NCBI GenBank assembly: GCA_934045075.1
Contig: OW203723.1
Location: 20,661,615 to 20,725,614, forward strand
DNA length: 64,000 nucleotides
Reading direction: 5' to 3'
From: Yponomeuta sedellus
Lineage: Eukaryota; Arthropoda; Insecta; Lepidoptera; Yponomeutidae
Shown: piece by piece, positions 41,975 through 54,600 of the stretch
Numbering within the stretch: the stretch's first letter is position 1
How the letters are laid out: every line of letters starts with the position of its first letter
Made by a program: the position numbers and the translations under genes
The notes under the pieces: model-generated
The model's input: only the letters and a program-made list of their open reading frames with translations
Databases searched by the model: none
What the model was told of the DNA's origin: nothing

Positions 41975-43134
41975 CAGCTTACTTGCTAGCAAAAGAACTA
42001 TATCCCTGCAAGTAACCTCCTGACCAAACTTAAAAGTTAGTGAGCGCTAACTTTTGACGAGCTAGTTCCTGGGAACTCGAATTTTCGTGAATATTTCCCT
42101 CTAGTTCCTTCCTTAGCACATTTCTTCTCTTAAGAATTTGTCGCATATTCGAGCTCATATATAGTGAAAAAGAATGCCAATTGTGTATTAAGTATTTCTT
42201 AATGATTTGCGATGCTCATACGTAGTTATATATTAGTCACTGGGGTGTAATGTCCATTTTTTCTCCAAAATGATCTAGATTTTGAAATGGACACCTAGTT
42301 TGACTTGTAACGGTTATTAAGCCTCAGCGCTACTTTGATTCAAACCTTTTCATTCCATTTCACTTCAGTCTGTCCGTAACCACGGCAACAGCAACGCTGC
42401 CGAACGTTAGGAATTAAGGTAATTACGTTTTAGCTAATAAATAGCCGCAATTAGACCCGTCTAATATATAACTGTGGATTAAGTGTTAGACAGGAGTTGA
42501 GTTTCTCCTTAAAAATAACAAAAAAGAGAGACAAGTTATTTTTTGATTTAGTTATCAGTCAACTCATGCTAACTTTAGTGGCTTACAACTAATAATACAG
42601 TATTGTATCTGAACTAAAGCTTTTTCGTGTAGAGGCGTGCAACAAAATGTAAGTACGATAAAAAACTTCTACTCAGCAAAAACTGTACAACGTTTACAAC
42701 GTATATTGTATCCTCGCCATTATTGGAGCCCAAATTGAGATTAAACCAAACCACGTACAAAATAATAATTAAAATTGTTTGGCCCAGCATTTAGCGGCCG
42801 ACCCACCACATTGTTGTTGAATAATTTGTTTGAATTTCCAGACCAATGAAACTGTATCAATGCAACCCAAAAACGGACTTGCCCAAATTCGCGTAAGAAT
42901 TATTACCTTTTTATTGATGTAGGTAAACGAATTGAAATCTAAAAACTATATTGCAGAATTACAATATTTTATTTCAAAATAACACTTTCGATCCCAGATT
43001 CAGGTTTAATCCCCGGCCGGGTCAAACTAGGAAAGTAACTTTTCTGGTTTGTCTCTCTGGTCTTGGAGGTTATTTATATATATATAATCGTTTATTTCGG
43101 ACCATACAAAATCCATATAACTTAACCTAGCCTT
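41975..43134. other. No gene seen (unit 1)
   Basis: A SINE right-end fragment at about 43013-43070 is the only recognised piece. Confidence 0.4.
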
Positions 43135-43945
43135 CAAAATTTAAATAAAATTGTAAATTGACTATAGCCTAATTTATAAGTAAACTAATCAGCATGTAAA
43201 TTAGTCAATCAAGGATTGATTGACTAATTCACATGCATCTTTTTTTAAAAACCTATTTAGAGGCTAAAAATTTCACCCATGCCGGGATTTGCTCAATTGG
43301 TAGAGCGATGGTACGGATAGCCAGAGGTTGCGGGTTCGAATCCCGGCATGGGTGAAATTTTTAGCCTCTAAATTGGTTTTTAAATTTGTTCCTTAGCACG
43401 GGTTAGTGCATTAAAAATAAAAATAGTGTAATCATGTGGGTACAGTGATATCGTTCCGATGTTAAACCTAACTGCAAAGTAGGTAGTCGGGGCTGTAAGT
43501 AATGCAATTTGCTTAAGTCAGATGTCGCTGCCTGTACGTAATACAGAGAATATTGTAAAGAGGTTCGAAATTTAACTGATGCCGTGAGTCGCCCATTTGC
43601 TCAATTGGTAGAGCGCTGGTGCGGATAGCCAGAGGTTGCGGGTTCGAATCCCGGCATGGGTGAAATTTTTAGCCTCTAAATAGGTTTTTAAATTTGTTCC
43701 AAAATTTAAATAAAATTGTAAATTGACTATAGCCTAATTTATAAGTAAACTAATCAGCATGTAAATTAGTCAATCAAGGATTGATTGACTAATTCACATG
43801 CATCTTTTTTTAAAAACCTATTTAGAGGCTAAAAATTTCACCCATGCCGGGATTTGCTCAATTGGTAGAGCGATGGTACGGATAGCCAGAGGTTGCGGGT
43901 TCGAATCCCGGCATGGGTGAAATTTTTAGCCTCTAAATAGGCTCA
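43135..43945. repeat. 565-bp tandem with foldback tRNA-like repeats
   Basis: A block starting CAAAATTTAAATAAAATTG occurs at 43135 and 43700. Each holds an AGTCAATCAAGGATTGATTG hairpin and a foldback unit (43251-43377; 43816-43941) in which a 38-bp stem of trailer plus T-arm encloses D arm, anticodon arm and box B. A complete tRNA-like copy sits between (core about 43588-43663). Duplicate at 57072-57882. Confidence 0.85.
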
Positions 43946-45640
43946 TATCGTTCTTGTAAGAACGATATGAGCAACAAAACATCCTTTGTATTCAATTAGA
44001 CAACGAGTAATTTAATTAAAGGTCATAATATCTGTAAATTGATAGCTCTATGTGAGAGATGAGGGATTCACGACAGTTACCGAGGTTGGCCGAATCGCTA
44101 ACAAATTTTGATCGTATGTACCCTCGTTGTAAAAGTGATTTCGAACGACGAGTAGAAAATATTATGAAATTCAATACAATAAGTTTTTTTCCGAACTTAG
44201 AGAATCTTAAAGTGCATATACATTTCTCAGCGGAGTTTCCAATCAGACCAGCCCTTTAGAATCTACACAGCACATACTCATACACGCGAAAAATATTTCC
44301 CGTTGTGGCGTCGGGCCGGGTAAAAATAAGTTAACGGTAAAATATGATGCAAAACGCCACCGATACGAGTGTTTATGTCAGCTGGACATGCGTCAGTGCG
44401 ACGGCCTCTCGCATGCTGCTAAACAGTTTAGGCTTGAGCTGAAAACTGCTAGCGTTCGGGCCGTGAGAAGGTTGGTACAAGTTATAAGCGCACGGAGCCT
44501 TTGCCGCTTACACTGGGACGCCGCCGTGGACGCCGCTTGGCTGTATGCGTTTTTCTAATATTTAGATAGATAAATCATTCATTTTTGCTTAGAAACACAC
44601 ATATAAAGCATCACATAAAAAAAGTTGATTACATAATATAGCTTAGGTACGAGTATAGCTTTATCTTCCAAAGTAACATTATGTGTAACATTGGTGATTA
44701 CCGCCGAGGCGCTATTCAGAGATCCACGGGTCTTAAGAGATCCACGGACGGTAATCATCAATACACACGTGTATCATGCGACGTTTTTCAACACACTTGT
44801 GAATAAAATAACAATAAAAACTCATTTTATTTAGTTGTGAAAAATGTTTCGCTATGATAGCACAACGTGGCGCTCTTTAGGGGAGGGCTATGTCCAGCAG
44901 TGATTTGAGTGAAAGTTTTATTTAGTAAACACGTATGTATGAATTAAAATTATCTATTTAATTAAGAAGTTGCATAAAATTACCAAGCCAAAGGAACATT
45001 AATTTTTATTTGTTCTATTGAACACGATCTTTTTTTAGAATAAAAACTTTTTTAGCAACTCAATCAAGCAAATTAAAAAAAAAAATTATAATTCACTAGT
45101 GAGTTATAGCAATGAAAAAGTTTGATTATGAGTGTCATTCTGTGCCTAATTGCAGTGATCATAGAGCCACTTTATGAGCCACCACGATGGGTGACCGTCT
45201 CGACTACCGCTAGTGGCATTTTTATGGCAACTCCGTGCTTCGCAAGGCACGTTAGACCGTTGGTGGTGGTCATGTTATGCCAGTCGTTAAGCCATGGCCT
45301 TAATGGCGGCGCGATAACTTCTCATTGTATGGCCCGCCACTGTCTTACAATTCTACACCAACCCGGTCTTGGTCCCCGTGGTGGAGTATGGCCTAACCTT
45401 CCTGCGATGCAGGAAGAGACCCGTGCCACAGCAGTGAGGGCAAGGATTGATATTGATATCGATATTATACCAAGAACAGTGCATTCTCAGGATAAAACTC
45501 GGAGACATCATAAAATTGGTGATTTGGAATTTTATTTAGACCAAGCCCTGTATTCCATGTATATTATAGAAGCCGTAACTTTCTAAGTTTACGACTTTAT
45601 AACAGCACCGAGGCTTTAAATAATGTGTCACTTTATTATG
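43941..45640. repeat. Segment I, second copy, inverted relative to 30288-31991
   Basis: Carries the same frames and family A copy (45176-45450, +) as the first copy but on the opposite strand. Breakpoints are the 32-bp hairpin at 43941-43972 on the left and TTTATTATG / TCCTTTGTAG at 45640 on the right. Third copy at 57878-59577. Confidence 0.88.
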
Positions 45641-46748
45641 TCCTTTGTAGCTCAAAACTAACACAAGCGAATCGTTAACTGATTTTAATCGTATTGTACT
45701 TAGTCTCATACAGTATAAAAGGTAGTAGCATCTTCTTGGATGTTGGTAATCAAATATGTTGTGTTACCTTCCGGCGTTTAAAAATCAAGATGTCTTCATT
45801 TTAAGTAAACGTTGCTGGAATCAGATGCATGTAAGAACTAAAAATTAATATAGCTCTGTGATATTAAAATAAACAGTATAAAAATATCACACAGCTGTAA
45901 ACAATTGTTGTTTAAAAACATTGCGGTTTTTGTATAAAAATAAGCTTTGATTTGATAACGAAAACTGTATTAAAAAGTAGAGTTCCCTCTTATGGGAAGA
46001 GAATTTCAAGAATTAAAAATTACCACACAATATTTCCTTGAATTCGGATTAAGTTGCTTGATTTTTTGTCTTAATTTTTTTAAAGATCTTGGCCAGATTT
46101 TTCCGACGTTCATTAAACCGAATTGTAGGAGAATAATTTCAAGAATCTTGAACTTTATTTCGCTGTAAAATTCCATGTCAGTGTCCGTAACTCCAAGCTG
46201 TATCACAGCTATAGCAACCTCCCAATTATTTCGAAAACAGTTCAGAAACTGCCGTAGATTTTAAAAGGCCCTATTGCCGTCTGCTCCCCTATCGAAAGGG
46301 GCCTGTCAGCCTTTGGCACGCACTCTGGCAGAAACTGCGAGTATTTCTCTTTGTATTCTAATTGGGAGCGGCTCCATCGGTGCGTGAAGGTGATACTGAT
46401 AAACGTAGAAACTATGAGCAGTCTGGACATAACTGGCTGCCGTTTTTTGTTCCTTCTTATGCAACGGGCGATAGCGCTTGTTTGCGCTGCTAAATACTAC
46501 ACCACCCAAACTACAATAGCCTGTGTTATGGTAACCAGCACATCGCAAACGTGTAATAGACCGCCAATTGTATAACTTACTTAGATTTAAGAAATCATGT
46601 CATCACTCATTTAAGTATTCTTTTTTTTGGTTGTGCAACAAAAAGTTCTCTATATATCTATCTAATACACCCAGACTGAGGCCATGTGTACAAATGTACG
46701 GCGGACGCCCGTGGGAATCGTACCCATGAACCCCGGTATGGGTATTCT

Positions 46749-46882
46749 CCTTACTTTACTTTATACTTTATTGTACACGAAAAACACAAAAAAGAAGTAC
46801 AATTAAATAAAATACATGTACAAAGGCGAGCTTATCTCTGTAAGAGATTTCTTCCAGCAAACCTTGGGGAGTCGGAGTAATC
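46749..46882 (-). mobile_element. Truncated non-LTR insertion in P2
   Basis: ~130 bp absent from P1 (there TATTCTACTTCTCTC runs through). On the minus strand it has the LINE 3' end pattern GGTTTGCTGGAAGAAATCTC ... GTACAATAAAGTATAAAGT. Duplicate at 60686-60819. Confidence 0.75.
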
Positions 46883-46996
46883 CTTCTCTTATAGAAAGAG
46901 CTCACGAGTATAGGCTATATGTGCCTTTTGTGTTTTTCATATAGTTTTATTCTTAAAGCGAAACATGTAGATATGACATACATCTGACGCATAATC

Positions 46997-47267
46997 ATAA
47001 TTCATTATTTTTCATAACTATCTATTGTGAGTCTTTTGTTTCTTACTTATCTTACATATTAGGTGCCGACAGAATACCAGCGTTGCAGAAGGTATTCCTT
47101 TTGTGACAAATGCTGAGTCGGGTCCTTTCACAAACGCAGTGCACTGATATTCCTTGCATGTTTCTTTTTAATCTAAAATTATTAATTCTGTACATTGTTA
47201 TGTATATTCTGTCATTGTACTGTGTTTTTAAGTGAATAAAATTATTTCAATTCAATTCAATTCAATC
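46997..47267 (+). mobile_element. Truncated non-LTR insertion with CAATT tail in P2
   Basis: 271 bp present in P2 between ATAATC and GGAACGAATGG, which are adjacent in P1. It ends GAATAAAATTATTTCAATTC with repeated CAATT, typical of a non-LTR 3' tail, and AATC flanks both sides. Duplicate at 60934-61204. Confidence 0.82.
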
Positions 47268-48606
47268 GGAACGAATGGAGAGCGCTGGTAGCGGGGGCTA
47301 CCCCATACCTGCCTGTCAAGTCCCTCAGTCATATGGATACGACGAAAAAGAAGAAAAATATGTTCCTAGTAGGCCAAAACTAAGTTTAGTGTAAGGCACT
47401 GTTTTACTACGATTGCAGAATGTTTCAACGGAAGAATTCTTCAAGTTTGTCTAAATCCTTGAAATCTTGAAGTCGTGTGCCTTTTAATTAAGACCGAAAT
47501 AATAGTCGTTCGACAACAATGTTTAGTTTATCTCAAAACATACTCCAACGCTGGAAACTTTGATAGAAATTCGCGGAAGCATCGCAACCACCGTTCACGA
47601 TCCAACCGTTTTAGTTCTGCACCTTTCTGGGGCTTAAATGGACCTTAAAGCTTGACAATAAGAGCCAACATTCTTAAAACCAGATGTACAGTGAAGTTGG
47701 TCAAGTCCACAGTGGTCTAGAAACTTCTATCGCTGTTGAACAACATGGACATCGATTTCGGTGAAGTCTTGAGAGCCAATTTGCGGTTTATCGCTCAACT
47801 TTATGCCTCCGTGGCTTTGTAGGTGGAAAATCAATGAGTTTTGTTTCGAAGGAATAGTTTCGCAAAGTCCTCACAAGAAAATTAAGACGTTAGAGAGTCC
47901 ACTATATCACTTGGTGTATAATGTATTGATACTGTTAGTGATCAACGACTTTCGCATCTTAGGATCCCTAAAATGAGAAGAAATGGCAATCATACCTGAT
48001 TTGGATATCCCCTCTATGTTAAACTATTTTTCTCACTTCCTGTGGCTCTACCATCCCTCTGATTTTTACAATCCAGCCTGAATTCGTTTGGTTTTCTATC
48101 AAAGTTGTATCGAATGGAACCTTTTGAACATAACAAATAAACAAATATTCATGGATATATTACACAGATCTCGTTAGCCCCATACTAGTACAACTAACAG
48201 ACTTGTCATACAGGTGCTAAATTGAAGATAGATATAATACAAAACATACATAAGTAGTATCCAGCACCCGAAACAGACTAGAAAAGTTTGTTTTCTAGTT
48301 TGACCTGGCCGGGGATCGAACCCGAGTTCTTCGGTTTTACAGTCAGCGTGCCAAACCACTGCGCCAGCAAGGCCGTTGTTTGGGACTACTCAGCCTTATT
48401 CGTGTACCGGGCTAGCCCATTAGCAGTCTGCCACAGAGAAAAACTTCTTATAGAAAGTGTGGATTTAATCATCACGCATGTAGATTGGCAATTTAAGTGC
48501 TAAGATAATTACGTAAACGTAAGCTGCGGTATATTTGTGATGTTTTCTTTCGTGGAGGATTGCTACCACGAAATTCAATTCAAAATACTATGAAATTCTT
48601 CTTTAA

Positions 48607-51600
48607 CTAGATTAACAACTTAGGTAAAGCCTAGAGTTAAAACTGTTTAACGGATAAAAAAGGACGAATAATATTTAAAAAAATATAATAAATATCAAGA
48701 GCTAAATGAGTGTGGAGATTTTTTTTACTATGTAAACGCTTTCAGTACTGGATCGCTATCCTAAAAAAACAATTATAGCAGAACAATATGCTAAATTACT
48801 AAATGTAAGTATTATATAAAAATTAATACTGATCATTAACGGACCTGCAATGAGCGTTTGTTGGTATCGCGTAGTAACTCGTAGACCGACTGCGGCGTAG
48901 TCCTGTTGTGCCTCTCGTAGCAGAAGCAGGTCGCTTGTAGTGATGTGATTCAATTCAATTCAATTATATTTATTCATTAAAAAAACAAAATGTTTACTTA
49001 AACAGAAGGCCCTCGCTGAAAATCAGTGTTGTGGGTGCAAACCATTAGCTTATACTGAGCATGAGGCCTTTTTTCCGCTGCATCGACATACTGTGTAGCG
49101 CTGGAATTTATGTTCATTTCATTCATCTGTAGTTCCTCTTTTCTTCTGCTTTTGTTTTACTCCTGCTTTCTTTTCTGTATTTTCCTTTTATGTCAAATTT
49201 AGTATGTTTATGTGGCGTTAAATATATGTTCTTCTCCTTTTTCTTCTTCTACTTCTAAAGATCAAATTTGCTACATTCACAATTAATAGATTATGTGGAG
49301 AAGAAATTAACAAAGCAACTTCAGCTTTTTCTTTTCAAAAATTTTTTAACTTAATTGACAGAGTTTTCATATTAAGAAATTATTACTCATGAATGTGTTG
49401 AACAAAAGACACTATCATCCTCTAAATACCACTTATTATTATTCTACTGTTTAATACCAGACATTGTCTTCTAAATAATCCCTGACGCTATTGTCAGCTT
49501 TTTTGCACAAAAAAGCTTTTTTTTAAACCACGTCAGAGGTAACTGTAACATATCTTGAGCAATCTTGCTGTAGAACCTGATACATTGCTCCATAAAGTAT
49601 GTATTAACTTTGGCAAGTCTACATCTCATAAATGACAGTTTGTAGCACACACTTGTGGTTGAGTGGACTGTATCTTGTAGACAGGATTACTTAAAATCGA
49701 TATTTACTATTTTTAAGTCTATATAATAAAATCAGATAAATCACGTGCGGAAGCGGCAAAGCACAAACTCAGTCTACAAAAGTGATAACATAACAATGTA
49801 AATCAATGTTGGCACAGCAAAACATGGTAAAATAATGTATGTCGCGAAAATAGATTATGTTTATTTTTATTGTTAGCATTATGATGACTACATAATATAG
49901 CATAGTAGGTAGTTATGGGCGTTCCTATACAAGCTATATTGAGAAGATTTATAAACTTCAATGCACAATTCTGAAAAATATTGTACCAACCCACATAAGG
50001 ACCAAATATAGAGATGATGATGCTGGATTATTCAGTTATTGTAAAATAAATGATATTTTTGATAAATTTAAAATAGCTATAGTATGTGAAGAAAATAATA
50101 ATAATAATTAAAACTGTTTTTATACGGATTTATGCTCGTTTATTACATTTTTACAAATTTCCAACGTTTCGGCACTTTTTTTTACTCTCGGTAAAAATTA
50201 CAAAAGTTAATTATGAATATTTTTTACCGAGGGTAGTAAATTAACCGTTAATGCTTTCAAAAAGATGCCTTCCACCTCAGTCATCCGAGACCACGGCACC
50301 TGTAAAAGTGCCAAAACGTTGGAAAATTGTAAAAATGTAATAAACGAGCTTAAGTCCGTATAAAAACAGTTTTAATTATGTCTAGTGCTCATGTTTACCT
50401 TAGAAAATACTAAAATAATAATATGAAAAACTTAAAAAAGAGAAGTCGTTCTCAGCAATTACGTCATCTAGGTACTGTATTTGCTTACTTTTGTAACACC
50501 AAAATACCGCAATGTTTATATACTACAGACTACCAGGTATACATACTACAGACTACCTGCTACCTGTTATATTAAACGAACTGCCCCATAGTGTAGTATG
50601 TGATTTGGAATCTAAACCCAAAAAGAGTAGATTTATATTGAAAATACCTCTTAAGCTAAAACTAGTGTTTAACTTACTTTCTTAAGCACCACATACTATC
50701 AGCTTGATTCCGGATTTACTTAAGCGAGTAAGTGAATCCGGGATAAAGGAAATCAACTTAATGTTTATTACCATATTATATAATATAAACTGTTGTGTAT
50801 TGTATAGAGTGTACTCCGAAAATCTTGCAAAACCTCCCAGGTTTATGTGATTTTGGTTTGTTACCTTACACTGATGTGCCTTAAATAAATAAATTAAAAA
50901 ACAAATACAATTTTCCGGGTTTCAAATAAGCCTGTGTGAACCCCAAGCCCTGCCACACGTGCATAGAACAGGGACAAGCGACAAATACATCCGCAGAGGA
51001 ATACCTTTGGAAAAGTTCACCGAACATTCACAGTTCATCGGAGCACAAAAGTGAAACTGTTCAATATGAGTATTTTCACGACTTGACGCAAGAAGCAGGA
51101 ATTGCGCGGACCAAATTCAACTTTAAGCGGCCAATTTCGGAACTAATCGTGTTATCAACACTTTTGGTTTCTTATATAATATAGGTACCTACTATTTTGT
51201 ATTAAGCCCGCCAATTGTACAATCTCTACTGACGACCTCTGTGGCGTAGCGGTAGCGCATCTACCTACCATGCAAGAGGTCCCGGGTTCGAATCCCGGCT
51301 GGGGATAAAAAAAAAACAGGTCTTGGATGTTTACATGTTTGTGATGTCGTTGTTTCTGGTTACCACGACACATGGTATCCTAGTGTGGGGCCAGAAGCAA
51401 TGTATGTGCTTGTATGTAAATGTTATGTTATGCTATAATAAAGGATTTAATAATAATAATATACCCTAAGTGGTGACCGCGACTCGGCAAACGTAGTGTA
51501 GGATGCCCTTCGACCAGGGGGGTGAGTCTTTTATATGCATAGTTGTTCAATAGAGTCATATCAGTCCAGTAATGTTCATTTCATTCACAATATCGGTAGT

Positions 51601-54600
51601 CTAGTAACCAATCGCTTTGCAATGGTATGACGCAAGCTACTTAACTCGGTGCCTCGCGCGATTTTATCTTGGTCGCGAGAGATGCCTATTTAATTTGCGC
51701 ATGTTATACCCATGGAAAGACATTGTACTGCTGTAGCTCTTTACACTACCAGATTGAGGCAAATGACAACAATAGTCGTGCTTACACAATTCTATTGAAA
51801 AACCTCGTAAGTATTAGGCTCTAGGGTAGGTGGGATGACGAACAGCAAAAACTGCAGGCAGGTGCTGGATGCGGCAGTCTGGATGCTGAAGACAGGGCGC
51901 TATGGCGCTCATTAGGGGAAGGCAATGTGCAAAAATGGACTAATACAGCCTGATAATGATGATGACATCCCCTAATCAGTTATTTTTATGTAAAAAATTT
52001 TCAGTTTTTAAAGTCGAACATCCTACTTCTTTGAGGCAAAAAAATTATGCGATGAAGGCGCCCCACTTAGCTAGGCGCAATTTCATAGTCAGACAACATG
52101 GCGGTCTGTTCAAATATTTCATCGGGTATCATGTTTGATCGCGAAGACATGTTTGCAGACAAATATCGAATCGTTTTGTAAGACATTTTTGCTGAATCCG
52201 TAATGTATTTTCCGATGGTATCCGACGTTCATCGGGACTGGATATTTCTATCAGAATCCTCCTTCTGATATGTAAGCTTATGGATCTGGATCTTATGGGA
52301 AAGTCTTTTCTACGTTTGCTATTTTAAATTCACTGAACTGGAGTGAATTTGTTCTAGCTGCATTGCGGTTTTTCTTAGCAAGTATATTTTTACTAACAAA
52401 GTTATTACAATGTTCAAGACTTCGATATCAACCCAAGTATGTCCCCACTGCCAGGGCACGGGTTTCTTCCTGCATCGCAGGAAGGTTACGCCATACTCCA
52501 CCACGGGGGCTAAGTCCGGGTTGGTGTAGGATTGTAAGACAGTGGCGGGCCTTACTGTCGAAAGTTATCAAGCCGCCCATAAGGCCTCTGACATGGCGTT
52601 AAAGACTTGTTTGTAGATTTTCAAAAGTTGTTAAAGTTCGTATTTAAAATATTTAACAAGATGATATACTTTTCTCGTATTTCACATTTAAAGTCGGTAT
52701 TTTCATATTTGACTTCCAAATCTTAAAGCTTAGATAATACTTTTTTCACTAACCTGTTTATTAAATTATGAAGTAAACTACAAAAAAGTGCTAAACGGGA
52801 CCGTATTATCGACATGTAGCCAACGATACAATTTTCTTCTTCTTCTTCAGACTATATTAGTCCACTGCTGGACACAGCCCTCCCCTAATGAACGCCATAG
52901 CGCGAGGTTGTGCCATAATTAGGGGGTAATGCCCATAATCCCCACGCTGGGCATGCGCGTTGGGATCGCAGTTTGGTGGAATTGTACTGCAGGGAGCGCT
53001 GCTGCCCACCCCCCGGATTTGTCCCTTAGTCGCCTTTAACGACACCCGCGGGAAGAATTTGGGTTGGTGCTATTCTCTAAAAAAATTAAAAAAAAGTAAA
53101 AATATTTTTTATTGCCACCAACAAAACACTGGTTGAAAGAATAAAGTTTACATTTGGTTAACATACACATTTTACAAACTAATCTCAGCCAGGTAACAAT
53201 AATTTATAAGGTCCATTGGCACTTTTTATAATTTCTCTAGGCCGACACCACACAGCCGACGATACAACGATACAATATTGTTGCACAAAACGTAAGAAGA
53301 AAGAAGTATACATTTACTGTCAAAATAGGTTGGTTATAGGTCAGTGATATTGCTAAAAAAACACAATACTGGCACATTTAGTGGTTTAAGAAGTCTCATT
53401 AGCTAACACGGATGTTCTTAAAAATAAAACTTGTGAAAGAAAAAGAAACTAAACCAGCCAGCCAGCCCACTTTACATAGGCTGAGTGGTACGGCAGAGCC
53501 TTCTTGGCCTACATCCGCCTGTGATTGCGAGGTTGGCATGCATTCAAATTCACGTTCTGGCATAGGAGACTGGGGCCTGGGGGTGAAACTGGATAAAATT
53601 AGCTATTTAGATGAGAATGCTATGTGTAAGTTCAGTTCGTTTACTTATGTAGCATTTTTCATGCTGAGTTCATCCCTGTTCAAATTACGACAAACTACGT
53701 AGGTACAAGACAATTGTATAGAAACGGGAATATTATGTAGCGATATTAACCCTTGTATGTCCCCACAGCTGGGGCACTGGTCTTTTTCTACATCGCAGGT
53801 AGGTAAAGCCATACTTCACCCTTCTTGGCCCTCGTGAAGTCCGGGTTGGTGGAGGCTTGTAAGACAGTGAGGCCATGAGGCCCCTGACATGGCTTAACGA
53901 CTGCCATTACATGACAGCCTACACCAACGGCTTAACATGCCTTGCAAAGCAGTTGGAAAAATGCCACTAGCGATAGTCATGGGATGGTCACACATCCTGC
54001 GCCTAACCGCGCCTGTTGTTGCTTAACTCTAGTGCTTGATTTCAATCACTCGGTTCGATTAGGCCACGAGGCTGCTCAGATCTATTTCAGATAGATCATT
54101 TGGGGTAGGTGCTGTTTAATTCTGGAACACATCACAGTTTATAATATGTTCTCGACATTTAAGCAACGTTACCTGTGTTTAATTATCCTTTAAGTTGTTT
54201 AATTATACAGATTTAACAAAACTTTTTGCATAATAGATAAACACAAAAACATACTGATAAATAAATTGACCAAGGTATTTGTCCCAAGTAAGAGATTCGT
54301 GAGAAAAAATTGACATGTGATCTCTTACTGTTAATGTACTAAAGAAAAAATTACTGTAACTGCTGACAGTAATATCATCTAATTTAAGATAACACCAAAG
54401 TTATTGATATTATATGAAAGAAAAGACACAGATTAAATAAAACGCCTCAAGGAGTATTATAGTGGAATCGTGGTCTTAAAAATAAGGCCGCAAATATGTG
54501 TCATGCCAGTCAAAGTATGTTTGGCAAGGCACCATTTTCTTTTCTGGAAAAGCAATTAATGTTGAACCGAGTCTCAACCTAGCTCAGGGCAAACACTTCA

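Larger units (their letters stand above)
34670..48606 (+). repeat. Macro-repeat unit 1 (period 13,937 bp)
   Basis: From 34670 onward each base I checked equals the base 13,937 positions later, through to the window end. The last difference before it is C at 34669 against A at 48606. Contents in order: unrecognised AT-rich sequence, a MITE, a SINE, an RTE-like tail, family A repeats, tRNA-like palindromes, segment I inverted and segment P2. No gene is evident. The phase of the unit is arbitrary; this phase starts at the left edge of perfect identity. Confidence 0.93.
45641..48606 (+). repeat. Segment P2 (diverged paralogue of P1)
   Basis: Starts TCCTTTGTAGCTCAAAACTA as P1 does. Relative to P1 it has two extra retroposed pieces (46749-46882 and 46997-47267), lacks the 57-bp hairpin gain, and differs at scattered bases. 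The following copy at 59578-62543 has identical frames and spacing. Confidence 0.88.

Noticed and set aside
45122..45586. 154-codon frame, also at 30339-30809 and 59059-59523
   Set aside because: Lies across a family A repeat and flanking I sequence; the residues follow the repeat, no domain is recognisable, and other family A copies do not keep the frame.
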